64,000 nucleotides of DNA from Paramesorhizobium leguminum (lineage in GTDB: Bacteria > Pseudomonadota > Alphaproteobacteria > Rhizobiales > Rhizobiaceae), in contig NZ_QJTF01000013.1 of assembly GCF_003217235.1 (NCBI RefSeq), positions 32,480 through 96,479 of the forward strand. The letters run 5' to 3'. Positions within the stretch are counted from its first letter, which is position 1, and the number at the start of each line of letters is the position of its first letter. The notes beneath the pieces were generated by a model that was given only the letters and a program-made list of their open reading frames with translations, searched no databases and had not been told where the DNA came from. A program made the position numbers and the translations under genes. Positions 35,900 to 46,466 of the stretch are shown in pieces.

Positions 35900-36322
35900 A
35901 TGACACGCATGACACCGTTCTCGAGCCCGCTTCTGCTCGGGTTCGATACGATGGAAAAAACGCTGGAGCGCATCGCCAAATCCGGCGACGGATACCCGCC
36001 ATACAATATCGAGCGTCTGCGCACCGATTCCGGCCATGAACGGCTGCGGATCACATTGGCCGTCGCGGGTTTTTCCGACAGCGACCTGGAAGTCACCACA
36101 GAAGATAACCAGCTGGTCATTCGCGGGCGGCAGACCGACGAAGAGGAACGCGAATTCCTGCATCGCGGCATTGCGGCGCGCCAGTTCCAGCGCGTCTTCG
36201 TGCTGGCGGATGGGATGCGCGTGATCGCGGCGCAGTTGAAGAACGGGTTGCTTTCAATCGATCTCGATCGCCCGGAACCAGAACGGCTCGTCAAGCGTAT
36301 CGATATAAGCGTAATGGATTGA
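35900..36322 (+). CDS. Small heat-shock protein, IbpA/Hsp20 type
   Basis: A 140-residue alpha-crystallin chaperone holding unfolded proteins in heat stress. PPYNIERLRTDSGHERLRIT opens the crystallin domain and GIAARQFQRVFVLADGMRV and AQLKNGLLSIDLDRPEP are conserved. The C-terminal IxI-like anchor is RIDISV. It has its own RpoH-type promoter and a ROSE-like leader, so both transcription and translation are probably heat controlled. A DUF1150 gene follows after 112 bp, a common Rhizobiales pairing. Confidence 0.92.
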   Translation: MTRMTPFSSPLLLGFDTMEKTLERIAKSGDGYPPYNIERLRTDSGHERLRITLAVAGFSDSDLEVTTEDNQLVIRGRQTDEEEREFLHRGIAARQFQRVFVLADGMRVIAAQLKNGLLSIDLDRPEPERLVKRIDISVMD

Positions 36323-36342
36323 GGCCGCGCTTTATTTTCGCC

Positions 36343-36382
36343 GGATAATTATCCGAAAGTTCCGCAACCTTTCGGGATATGC
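36343..36382. repeat. Degenerate copy of the 43-bp palindromic repeat
   Basis: ATCCGAAAGTTCCGCAACCT with the following TTCGGGATATGC keeps the two-arm layout but many positions differ from the consensus. It lies between the heat-shock and DUF1150 genes. Confidence 0.5.
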
Positions 36383-36434
36383 CCCGGCTCTCAGGGCAAG
36401 GTCAGTTGCACGACTTGCCAGAATGGAGGCTAAA

Positions 36435-36686
36435 ATGGCCACGAACAAGGAAATATTCACCGAAGCGGAATTCGCGCATCTGGGCGCGGGCGAAGTCGCC
36501 TATGTGCGCAAGATGCTGACCGACGATCTGGCACGCACCTTCCCTGCCCTGCCGCCGATGATGCCGGGGATGGAGCTATGGGCGCTTTTCGGCGCTGACG
36601 GCGCACCGATCGTACTCTCCGACGCGCGCGCCAATATCCTTGCGGGGGCGCAAGAGCATGAATTGCGCACGGTGATGCTGCATTAA
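36435..36686 (+). CDS. DUF1150 protein
   Basis: An 83-residue DUF1150 protein (EAEFAHLGAGEVAYVRKM, then ALPPMMPGMELWALFGADGA and ILSDARANIL-like residues). The family is small, of unknown function, and in Rhizobiales often lies next to small heat-shock genes. GGAGG is 5 bp before the ATG at 36435. A strong hairpin follows after 24 bp. Confidence 0.85.
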   Translation: MATNKEIFTEAEFAHLGAGEVAYVRKMLTDDLARTFPALPPMMPGMELWALFGADGAPIVLSDARANILAGAQEHELRTVMLH

Positions 36687-36710
36687 TTTTTCCGTGTCTC
36701 TGACTATAAA

Positions 36711-36736
36711 AGGGCTGCCCTTTCGAAGGCAGCCCT
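36711..36736. terminator. Bidirectional terminator hairpin
   Basis: AGGGCTGCC-CTTTCGAA-GGCAGCCCT is a perfect 9-bp stem between converging genes, with A/T-rich flanks on both sides. Confidence 0.75.
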
Positions 36737-36754
36737 AAATTCGGTATTTTCGAA

Positions 36755-37249
36755 TTAAGGCGTAATTGTTATTAGCCTTTCATCAATGGCGGGCCCTTTA
36801 AAGTAGGTATACTTTACATGTACTCCGTCACCCTCGATTACAGTGTCAGTTTTTCCACGAAATGCATCCAGCACTTCAGCTACCTTTTCAGGCGCATATT
36901 TTGTCGCCAGCGCTGAGACCCAAGCCTCGGCAATCTCCTTGTCGATATGGACGCCGTATCCTGTATCTTGTGTCCAGTCGTTCCACATAATCTTTACATT
37001 GCTGACTGAAGCGTTGTCATCGCTCGCATTAACGAACACTTTAACGGCGTCGGCCCCCGGAAAGATGCATCCCCATAGGTCAGGCAATCCTTCAGTTTTC
37101 ATGATCTTGGAGTCCGGACATTTAATGATGTTGGAAATTTCGCGCGTCTCATCTGCAAAATTTTTGAGACCTGCTGCGTTTGCAGCGCCGATACACAGTG
37201 TAATAGAAATCAGCACGAACAGAGGTAGTTTCTTTGAAATTGTATCCAT
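36755..37249 (-). CDS. AT-rich exported orphan protein
   Basis: A 164-residue secreted protein of unknown function. A signal peptide (KKLPLFVLISITLCIG, cleavage likely at ANA-AGL) is followed by a mature part of about 139 residues with two cysteines (IKCPDSK and LWGCIFPGADAV) that could form a disulfide, as suits a periplasmic protein. The gene is clearly richer in A/T than its neighbours and uses codons such as ATA, TTA and AAA freely, which suggests recent transfer. AGGAAT is 5 bp before the ATG. No family was recognised. Confidence 0.75.
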   Translation of the reverse strand: MDTISKKLPLFVLISITLCIGAANAAGLKNFADETREISNIIKCPDSKIMKTEGLPDLWGCIFPGADAVKVFVNASDDNASVSNVKIMWNDWTQDTGYGVHIDKEIAEAWVSALATKYAPEKVAEVLDAFRGKTDTVIEGDGVHVKYTYFKGPAIDERLITITP

Positions 37250-37377
37250 AGTTTATTCCTAATACTGGCTTTTTGCTTCACGCGCCCGCACCTTCCATAC
37301 CGCAATCGACCTGCAACGCTGGCGATTGGCGGAAGCAAACTATAGGCCTTGATGGAAGCTGGCCGTCCGGCTTGATC

Positions 37378-37842
37378 TCAAGCCGCGTGAGACGTGGGCT
37401 GTGTTGTCAAAAACGCATAAAGCGCCTGCGCGTCGTAGGTATCACGGAGCTTTGCCACCATATCGGGATCGCGCATAAGGCGGGCGATGCGCGAGAGAGC
37501 CTTGAGATGGTCCGCGCCGGCATTTTCAGGGGCCAGCAACAGGAAAACGATATCCACCGGCTGATCGTCCAGCGCCTCGAAATCCACCGGATTCTCAAGA
37601 CGCGCGAAAAGCCCGGTAATGCGCTTGACGCTGGGCAGTTTGCCATGCGGGATAGCGATGCCGTTTCCAACCCCCGTGGAACCCAGCCGCTCCCGCTGCA
37701 AGACCGTATCGAATACTTCTCGTTCGGGAAGACCCGTCAGCTCCGCGGCCTTCGCGGCCATGATCTGTAACAATTGCTTTTTGGAGCCCGCTTTCAGCGC
37801 CGGCATGATAGCCGTCGGCTGAATCAGATCGCTAAGATCCAT
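37378..37842 (-). CDS. ptsN: Nitrogen-regulatory phosphotransferase EIIA-Ntr
   Basis: A 154-residue EIIA protein of the PTS-Ntr regulatory chain, phosphorylated by NPr. The active histidine is His66 in GNGIAIPHGKLP. The C-terminal block VFLLLAPENAGADHLKALSR is family typical. It follows hpf on the same strand and with rpoN forms the usual rpoN-hpf-ptsN order. The 230-bp gap to hpf contains a degenerate palindromic repeat. Confidence 0.94.
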   Translation of the reverse strand: MDLSDLIQPTAIMPALKAGSKKQLLQIMAAKAAELTGLPEREVFDTVLQRERLGSTGVGNGIAIPHGKLPSVKRITGLFARLENPVDFEALDDQPVDIVFLLLAPENAGADHLKALSRIARLMRDPDMVAKLRDTYDAQALYAFLTTQPTSHAA

Positions 37843-38008
37843 CTCTCCATTCCTTCTTGATGCGGGATCAACAATCCCGAATTCTATATAAGTTTCCGCC
37901 CACCCCGAACAATACGGAAACCTTCAAACATTATATCACCGCCAGCCAATGCGGCTGACGGCAAAACTGCTACGCAACGCTACTTACAAACGGCTACTCT
38001 GTTTAGTC

Positions 38009-38074
38009 GCATGGACCCTCCCCCGAAAAGTCTGCAACTTTTGCTGACGCTGACCTTCGGTCCAGAACCATGCT
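38009..38074. repeat. Degenerate, expanded copy of the 43-bp palindromic repeat
   Basis: GCATGGACC at the left and GGTCCAGAACCATGC at the right bound a segment with the family centre GAAAAGTCTGCAACTTTTG. About 20 bp have been added within the right arm. The right end touches the hpf stop. Confidence 0.55.
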
Positions 38075-38678
38075 AGGAACCCGATACTTTCTGCCCCTTC
38101 ACCGCCGACGGATCGATCCAACCGATGTTTCCATCGGCCCGACGGTATACGATATTGACCTGGTCGTTGCCGGCATTGCGGAATACGAGAACCGGGCTGT
38201 CCTTCAAATCAAGCTCCACGACAGCGGAAGCCACGCTCATGGTGCGCAGCGACACCGAGGTTTCGGCGACGATCGTCGGCGCGTAATCCTTGATGACTTC
38301 AGCGTCGTCATCATCCTCCTCTTCAGGAGCGGGCGACATCACCCGATAGATCACGTCGTCATAGGCAGAATTGTTGTTGGCGACCTGATGCGACTTCAAC
38401 CTTCGCTTGTAACGACGCAGGCGCGTCTCGATCCTATCAGCGGCCGCGTCGAAAGCCAATTGCGGGTCCTGCGCCTCGCCTGTGGCCTGCAGCGCCGCGC
38501 CGCTATCGAGATGCAACATGCAGTCTGCCGAAAAGCGGGAGCCGGATTTGACCACCGTGACATGGCCGGAATATCCGCCATCGAAATATTTGCCGACTAT
38601 CTCGCCGATCCGTTCCTCGATGCGGATGCGGAAGGCATCGCCGATGTCCATGTGCTTTCCGGAAATACGCAGACTCAT
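38073..38678 (-). CDS. hpf: Ribosome hibernation promoting factor, long form
   Basis: A 201-residue long HPF that pairs ribosomes into inactive 100S dimers in stationary phase. The N-terminal domain (MSLRISGKHMDIGDAFRIRI) binds the small subunit. A linker rich in Glu/Asp (EEEDDDDAEV) leads to the C-terminal dimerisation domain (DSPVLVFRNAGNDQVNIVYR). I start at MSLRISGKHM as in homologues; 12 further upstream codons are open. It lies 260 bp downstream of rpoN. Confidence 0.93.
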   Translation of the reverse strand: MSLRISGKHMDIGDAFRIRIEERIGEIVGKYFDGGYSGHVTVVKSGSRFSADCMLHLDSGAALQATGEAQDPQLAFDAAADRIETRLRRYKRRLKSHQVANNNSAYDDVIYRVMSPAPEEEDDDDAEVIKDYAPTIVAETSVSLRTMSVASAVVELDLKDSPVLVFRNAGNDQVNIVYRRADGNIGWIDPSAVKGQKVSGS

Positions 38679-38937
38679 GTGGTTATACCTCGTTTGCGTT
38701 GCGCCCTGTGTCATCTAATCACAAGGCATGACGTGAGCAAAGCGGTCAGCTGCAAGCACTTTGCGCGCGGACCTATGATTAAACTTTCCCCGTTCCGATT
38801 AAACCACCTGCTGCCGTGCATCCCTCACGTCCTTTGGCCCAGATGGCCATGCAGCTTTCGACAGCTCGCGCATCTACTCACGCGAGCGGGCTTCTATTGA
38901 GTGACATTGCGAAAGTCAATTCAATCTTAAGAAGCCC

Positions 38938-40485
38938 TTAATGGACTCCCTCCCTGGTTGCGCCGGATGCGGCAATCGCCTTTTTCTCCCGCCGCCGCTG
39001 GATAGACGATGGAATGCTCATCGCTTCCCGGTATTTGGCGACGGTGCGCCGCGCGATATCCACGCCATCCCGATTGAGGATATCGACAATGGCGTCGTCG
39101 GACAATATCGAATCGGGGGTCTCGCGATCTATCAACCGGCGTATCCGATAGCGCACCGCCTCCGAGGAATGCGCGTCGTCCCCCTCCCCGGCGGACGCAA
39201 TCGCCGCATTGAAAAAATAACGCAGTTCGAAGACACCGCGCGGTGTCAGCATATATTTGTTTGCCGTGATGCGACTCACCGTCGATTCATGCATGCCGAT
39301 GGCGTCGGCCACATTGCGCAGATTGAGCGGCTTCAACTGCGTAACGCCCTTTGCCAGAAAGCCGTCCTGACGACGCACAATTTCGTGTGCGACCTTGAGA
39401 ATGGTGCGGGCACGCTGGTCGAGGCTACGCGTCAGCCAATTGGCGTTCTGCAGACATTCGGAAAGAAACTCTTTGTCCTGCGGCCCGATACCACGCTTAA
39501 CGACAGCGTGGTAATCATAATTGATGAGGACGCGCGGCAGGGCGGCGGGGTTCAGCTCGATTTCCCAACCACCGCCGGGAGCAGATAGGACGTGAATATC
39601 CGGCACGATGGCATCAGCCGTACCGGCGGAGAAAAGCGCGCCCGGCCTCGGGTCGAGGAGGCGGATCTCCGCCAGCATATCGAGAAGATCCTGCTCATCA
39701 ACGCCGCAAAGCTTTTTCAAGGCTTGAAAGTCTCGCTTCGCCAGCAATTCGAGATTGGCGACCAGCGCCTGCATCGCCGGATCGAAACGGTCCTTTTCCT
39801 TTAATTGAAGGCTCAGACATTCGGCAAGATCGCGGGCGAAAAGCCCCGGCGGATCGAAGGTTTGCAACACGCCGAGCACCTGCTTCACCATCGGCAATTC
39901 AACGCCCATACGCCCAGCGACCTCGGAAATATCGGCACGCAGATAGCCCATTTCATCAAGATGATCGGCAAGTTCGGCGGCAATCAGCCTTATGACCGGG
40001 TCACTGAAAGCGAAGAGTATCTGCTCATCCACATATTCACGCAGCGAGACGCGATGCGCCGTCACCTGCTCGATATCGAACCCCTCGCCACCGCTGACAT
40101 AGCCATCGCCGCCGGAAGATTTCCACTGCGAGGCAAGGTCGGGCGCGATCTGATCATAGCGACCGGGATCGTCCGGGAAAACGTTCTCCATGGAGCTATC
40201 ATAGGTTTGCGCTATGGTGTCCGCATCCGGCGCGCCGCCCTCCTCCAGCCAATCGGTATCTGCTTCGCCTTGGCTCTCAAGGGGCAAATTATCGGCATCG
40301 CCAGCCATCTCCGTATCGTCAGCCTGATCGATACGCTCAAGCAACGGATTTTTCTCGATTTCCAGATCGATGAATTGCTCAAGCTCGATATGGGTCATCT
40401 GCAACAGCCGGATCGACTGCATCAGCTGCGGCGTCATGACCAATGATTGCGATTGCCGCAGATCGAGCTTCGGCGAAAGTGCCAT
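38938..40485 (-). CDS. rpoN: RNA polymerase sigma-54 factor
   Basis: A 515-residue sigma-54. The glutamine-rich activator-contact region is LRQSQSLVMTPQLMQSIRLL, followed by an acidic stretch. The core-binding domain and the helix-turn-helix (NVADAIGMHESTVSRITANK) come next, and the RpoN box ARRTVAKYREAM lies near the C-terminus. All regions are present. The usual upstream neighbour lptB is missing: gyrB comes instead, across a gap filled by two repeat elements. Confidence 0.95.
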   Translation of the reverse strand: MALSPKLDLRQSQSLVMTPQLMQSIRLLQMTHIELEQFIDLEIEKNPLLERIDQADDTEMAGDADNLPLESQGEADTDWLEEGGAPDADTIAQTYDSSMENVFPDDPGRYDQIAPDLASQWKSSGGDGYVSGGEGFDIEQVTAHRVSLREYVDEQILFAFSDPVIRLIAAELADHLDEMGYLRADISEVAGRMGVELPMVKQVLGVLQTFDPPGLFARDLAECLSLQLKEKDRFDPAMQALVANLELLAKRDFQALKKLCGVDEQDLLDMLAEIRLLDPRPGALFSAGTADAIVPDIHVLSAPGGGWEIELNPAALPRVLINYDYHAVVKRGIGPQDKEFLSECLQNANWLTRSLDQRARTILKVAHEIVRRQDGFLAKGVTQLKPLNLRNVADAIGMHESTVSRITANKYMLTPRGVFELRYFFNAAIASAGEGDDAHSSEAVRYRIRRLIDRETPDSILSDDAIVDILNRDGVDIARRTVAKYREAMSIPSSIQRRREKKAIAASGATREGVH

Positions 40486-40524
40486 GGCCTAAAACTCCCC
40501 CCCGTTTACGCACCTTTTTAAGCC

Positions 40525-40567
40525 GCATAATCTTGTCCGAAAAGTCAGCAACTTTTCGGGATCATGC
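40525..40567. repeat. 43-bp palindromic repeat, single copy
   Basis: A good copy with GCATAATCTTGTCC and GAAAAGTCAGCAACTTTTCG at the centre. It lies just upstream of rpoN, at a likely break of the common lptB-rpoN order. Confidence 0.85.
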
Positions 40568-40620
40568 TTCCACGCCCCTCCTTACAAAACTGGTACAAAC
40601 CTTGCTTGTCAATGGGAATG

Positions 40621-40674
40621 GTGAGGTAGTGAGATAGCGAGCAGGTGAAAAATCACCACTCACTATCTCACTTT
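40621..40674. repeat. Inverted-repeat element of the GTGAG type
   Basis: GTGAGGTAGTGAGATAGCGA (left) and CACTCACTATCTCACTTTT (right) face each other around GCAGGTGAAAAATCAC. It is related to the element at 52286-52374. It lies behind the gyrB stop and may act as its terminator. Confidence 0.65.
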
Positions 40675-40714
40675 TCGAAGCATCAAAAGGAAAGTGATCG
40701 AGAACGCTCGTCGC

Positions 40715-43327
<2,613 letters not shown>

Positions 43328-43357
43328 CTATATTGGACGCATGATGGAGTTTCATCC

Positions 43358-44785
43358 ATGAGCGACATGACGATGGGTGGCGTATGCGCCAAAGCGGACC
43401 GTTCCGCTGATCCATTCATTCCACCCGCCCCTACCCCGCGGGAAAAGCCGGTGGGGCGCCTCGAACTCATCCGCATCATCTACCGCAACCCACTGGAGCT
43501 ATGGGGGAAGCCCTCCTATAACGAGCCATGGGTCGAGGTGGACTGGATGGGGATGCACACCATCATCGCCAACGATCCCGGGCTGATCCGTCATGTGCTG
43601 GTCGATAATGCGAAGAACTACCGCATGGCGGCGGTGCGCCAGCGCATCCTGCGCCCGATCCTGCGCGACGGGCTGCTGACGGCGGAAGGCGAGGTCTGGC
43701 GACGTTCGCGCAAGGCGATGGCGCCGGTCTTCACGCCGAGGCATATCCATGGTTTCGCTGAAGCGATGCTGGAGCGTTCCGTAGCTTTTGCCGAGCGCTA
43801 TCAAACACCAGGCCTCATCACCGATGTCGCCCGCGACATGACGCTGCTGACTTATGACATCCTGGCGGCGACGCTGTTTTCCGGTGAGATCGCCGGAGAG
43901 CCGGGCCAGTTCGCTCATGAAATCGACAATCTGTTCGAGACCATGGGCCGCGTCGATCCGCTGGATCTCTTGGGCGCGCCTGTATGGCTGCCTCGCTTTA
44001 CTCAAATCCGTGGGCGCCGCTCGCTCGCCTTCTTCCGCAAGATCGTCGCCGATACGGTCGCGATGCGGAAAACACGGATGGCCAAGGGCGACGATGTCCC
44101 CAACGACTTCCTGACGCTGCTTTTGAAAACCGAAGGTCCGGACGGGCTTTCGCGCGCGGAGATCGAGGACAACATCATCACCTTCATCGGCGCGGGACAC
44201 GAGACGACCGCCCGCGCGCTGGGCTGGACGCTTTATCTGCTGGCGGAGGCGGTGCAGGAGCGCGAAATCGTCGAAGCGGAGATCGATGGCTTCTTCGGCA
44301 AAGGCGGGCGTGATCTGCCGCCGCATCAATGGCTGGATAATCTGCCCTTCACTCGCGCGGCCTTCGAAGAGGCGATGCGGCTCTATCCGCCTGCGCCTTC
44401 CATCAACCGCGAGGCGGTGGAAGACGACCAGTATCGCGATTTGAAAATCGCAAAGGGTTCGACGGTTCTCGCCATGCCGTGGACGATCCACCGCCATCGC
44501 CTCTACTGGCAAAACCCGGAAGCCTTCATTCCAGCGCGCTTCCACCCGGAAAATCGCGACAAGATCGACCGCTTCCAATATTTGCCCTTCGGCGCGGGTC
44601 CGCGCGTCTGCATCGGCGCGAGCTTCGCGCTGCAGGAAGCCGTCATCGCGCTTGCGGTCCTTATTTCGCGTTACCGGTTCGATACGGTGGGGGAGACCAA
44701 GCCTTGGCCGGTGCAGAAGCTGACGACGCAGCCGCAGGGCGGCTTGCCGATGAAGGTGGCGCCGCGGGTCCAAAATAAAACTTGA
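43358..44785 (+). CDS. Cytochrome P450
   Basis: A 475-residue soluble P450. The I-helix motif is GAGHETT (278-284), the ExxR pair is Glu338/Arg341 in EEAMRLYPPAP, and the heme-binding loop FGAGPRVCIG has the thiolate Cys418. There is no reductase domain, so it needs outside electron donors; the ferredoxin-reductase pair at 16-17.4 kb is one candidate. GGAG lies 8 bp before the ATG. The substrate cannot be read from the sequence. The toxin-antitoxin gene pair follows after 50 bp. Confidence 0.93.
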   Translation: MSDMTMGGVCAKADRSADPFIPPAPTPREKPVGRLELIRIIYRNPLELWGKPSYNEPWVEVDWMGMHTIIANDPGLIRHVLVDNAKNYRMAAVRQRILRPILRDGLLTAEGEVWRRSRKAMAPVFTPRHIHGFAEAMLERSVAFAERYQTPGLITDVARDMTLLTYDILAATLFSGEIAGEPGQFAHEIDNLFETMGRVDPLDLLGAPVWLPRFTQIRGRRSLAFFRKIVADTVAMRKTRMAKGDDVPNDFLTLLLKTEGPDGLSRAEIEDNIITFIGAGHETTARALGWTLYLLAEAVQEREIVEAEIDGFFGKGGRDLPPHQWLDNLPFTRAAFEEAMRLYPPAPSINREAVEDDQYRDLKIAKGSTVLAMPWTIHRHRLYWQNPEAFIPARFHPENRDKIDRFQYLPFGAGPRVCIGASFALQEAVIALAVLISRYRFDTVGETKPWPVQKLTTQPQGGLPMKVAPRVQNKT

Positions 44786-44834
44786 TTTCTTATGAAATTT
44801 CTCCATATATTATTTTATAGGAAATGGAGAGAGG
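44785..44834. promoter_or_regulatory. AT-rich promoter/operator region of the Xre-RES module
   Basis: The 50 bp before the antitoxin are strikingly A/T rich. They hold ATTTC-TTAT-GAAAT (44785-44798) and a CTCCAT...ATGGAG pair (44801-44829), the second covering the ribosome-binding site. Xre antitoxins usually repress their own operon, so these are candidate operators. Confidence 0.45.
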
Positions 44835-44837
44835 GCA

Positions 44838-45245
44838 ATGCAGGGATTCTCCGAGACACAAGCGCCGTTTGGCCGGGCACGGCCTGAACCGGGTCCGTCA
44901 GAGCGGGCATCGGTCGTTGCGAAGGCGTTAATCCGAGCGGCTGATCTTCTCGCTATCAGCGGCAAGGAACTGGCCGCTATCATTGGGTTTTCAGAAGCCT
45001 CGCTTTCAAGGCTGAGGCACGGCAGCGACACTACGCTGACGGGCAAGCCCTATGAACTGGCGCTGCTCTTCATTCGCGTCTATCGTTCGCTCGATGCCAT
45101 CATGGGCGGTGATGACATAGCCGCGCAAGAATGGCTGCGCGCGGACAACACGGCGCTCGGTGGCAAGCCGCTGGAACGGATCAAAACGATTGATGGCCTC
45201 ACCCATGTCCTCGCCTATCTGGACGCCCGGCGCGCTCCGGTCTGA
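44838..45245 (+). CDS. MbcA/ParS/Xre-type antitoxin (DUF2384)
   Basis: A 135-residue antitoxin of RES-Xre modules. An Xre-like helix-turn-helix occupies residues 30-70 (AADLLAISGKELAAIIGFSE, then SRLRHGSDT). The C-terminal MbcA/ParS part, with MGGDDIAAQEWLRADNTALG and the late RIKTIDGLTHVLAYLDA, binds the toxin. GAGAGAGGG precedes the start. Its end overlaps the toxin gene by 41 bp. Confidence 0.87.
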   Translation: MQGFSETQAPFGRARPEPGPSERASVVAKALIRAADLLAISGKELAAIIGFSEASLSRLRHGSDTTLTGKPYELALLFIRVYRSLDAIMGGDDIAAQEWLRADNTALGGKPLERIKTIDGLTHVLAYLDARRAPV

Positions 45246-45954
45246 GGCGCGTCCGCGCCAAGGAACCGCCTGGCGGCTGGTCGAGGCGCAGCATCGCGTT
45301 TCCACGATGAAGCTGGTCGATACGCTGGACGAGCAGGCGCGGCTTGAAGAAGCGCTTGACGCCACCAAGCCGCCGCTGCCACCGGAATGCCGTGGCCTCG
45401 ATTATCTTCTGGCCACGCCATTTCGCTACGGTCGTTATCCCGGCGATTCGCGTTTCCGCCGCTCGGGCTATTCGCCCGGTGTCTTCTACTGCAGCGAGGC
45501 GATGGAAACCGCCGTCGCCGAGACCGCCTTCTACCGGCTGCTGTTCTTTGCCGAGAGCCCGCAAACGCCGTGGCCGCGCAATGCGCTGGAATTCACGGCA
45601 TTTCAGGTGAAATTCGCGAGCAATGCGGCCATCGATCTGACCGCCGAGCCTTTCGTGAAGCACGAGGCGCATTGGATGCACCTGACCGAATATTCCGCCT
45701 GCCTTGCTCTTTGCAACGCAGCGCGGGATGCAGAAATCGGGCTCATCCGCTACCGCTCGGTGCGCGATCCGCAAGGCGGGGCGAACCTTGCAATCCTCTC
45801 CTGCCGCGCCTTTTCAAACCCGCGCCCCGCGCGCTTCGCCACCTGGCGCATGGTATTTTCCGATTATGGCGTCAGCGCGCTCTGCGACATGCCGGAATTG
45901 CGGCTGGGTTTCCCGATGGCGCTGTTTGCCGGCGACCCGCGTATGGTGCGTTGA
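45205..45954 (+). CDS. RES-domain toxin
   Basis: A 249-residue RES toxin; characterised members degrade NAD+ and stop growth. The motif arginine-x-tyrosine region is TAWRLVEAQHR, FRYGRYPGDSRFRRSGYSPG follows, and YCSEAMETAVAETAFYR and LTEYSACLALCNAARDA contain the family Glu and Ser positions. The start is uncertain; I use the ATG at 45205 inside the antitoxin gene (45193 is possible). The toxin-after-antitoxin overlap is normal for these modules. Confidence 0.87.
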   Translation: MSSPIWTPGALRSEARPRQGTAWRLVEAQHRVSTMKLVDTLDEQARLEEALDATKPPLPPECRGLDYLLATPFRYGRYPGDSRFRRSGYSPGVFYCSEAMETAVAETAFYRLLFFAESPQTPWPRNALEFTAFQVKFASNAAIDLTAEPFVKHEAHWMHLTEYSACLALCNAARDAEIGLIRYRSVRDPQGGANLAILSCRAFSNPRPARFATWRMVFSDYGVSALCDMPELRLGFPMALFAGDPRMVR

Positions 45955-45972
45955 AAGAGCATTCCTTTAGCC

Positions 45973-46015
45973 GCATGATCTTGTCCGAAAAGTCTACAAC
46001 TTTTCGGGATCATGC
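45973..46015. repeat. 43-bp palindromic repeat, single copy
   Basis: A near-consensus copy, GCATGATCTTGTCC with GAAAAGTCTACAACTTTTCG and GGATCATGC. It fills the space between the RES toxin and the GNAT gene, ending 1 bp before the GNAT stop. Confidence 0.9.
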
Positions 46016-46016
46016 T

Positions 46017-46466
46017 CTAAAGCCGCATATCGACATGCGGGATGCCATCTTCGGCATATTCATCCGAGACGGGCACAAAACCGAATGAGCCGTAGAATGC
46101 CCTGAGATGGCTCTGCGCGCTCAAGTCGATGGCGCGGCCCGGGAAGCGTTCCCGGCATTTGGCAATCGCCTCGCGCATGATCTTTTCGCCAAGCTTCCGG
46201 CCACGATGGCTTGGCGCGACGATGACGCGGCCGATCCGGGCAGAACCGTCGCCCACAGGTGGAAGCACGCGCAGATAGGCGGCGAGGTCGCCATTATCCA
46301 GCACCCGCAGATGAGCTGCGTCCAGATCCTTGCCGTCGAGTTCCGGATAAGGGCAGTTCTGCTCGACGATGAATGTATCGACGCGCAATTTCAGCATGGC
46401 GTAGAGATTGCGGGGAGCGAGTCCGTCGAGCCCGCTCCAGACGAATTGCAGCTGCGCGTCGCTCAT
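46017..46466 (-). CDS. GNAT acetyltransferase, ElaA family
   Basis: A 149-residue ElaA-type N-acetyltransferase. YAMLKLRVDTFIVEQNCPYP and ELDGKDLDAAHL are the family start, RIGRVIVAPSHRGRKLGEKI is the acetyl-CoA loop and AFYGSFGFVPVSDEYAEDGI the end. Substrates are unknown. Its ATG shares one base with the stop of the alcohol dehydrogenase gene, so the two are cotranscribed. Confidence 0.9.
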   Translation of the reverse strand: MSDAQLQFVWSGLDGLAPRNLYAMLKLRVDTFIVEQNCPYPELDGKDLDAAHLRVLDNGDLAAYLRVLPPVGDGSARIGRVIVAPSHRGRKLGEKIMREAIAKCRERFPGRAIDLSAQSHLRAFYGSFGFVPVSDEYAEDGIPHVDMRL

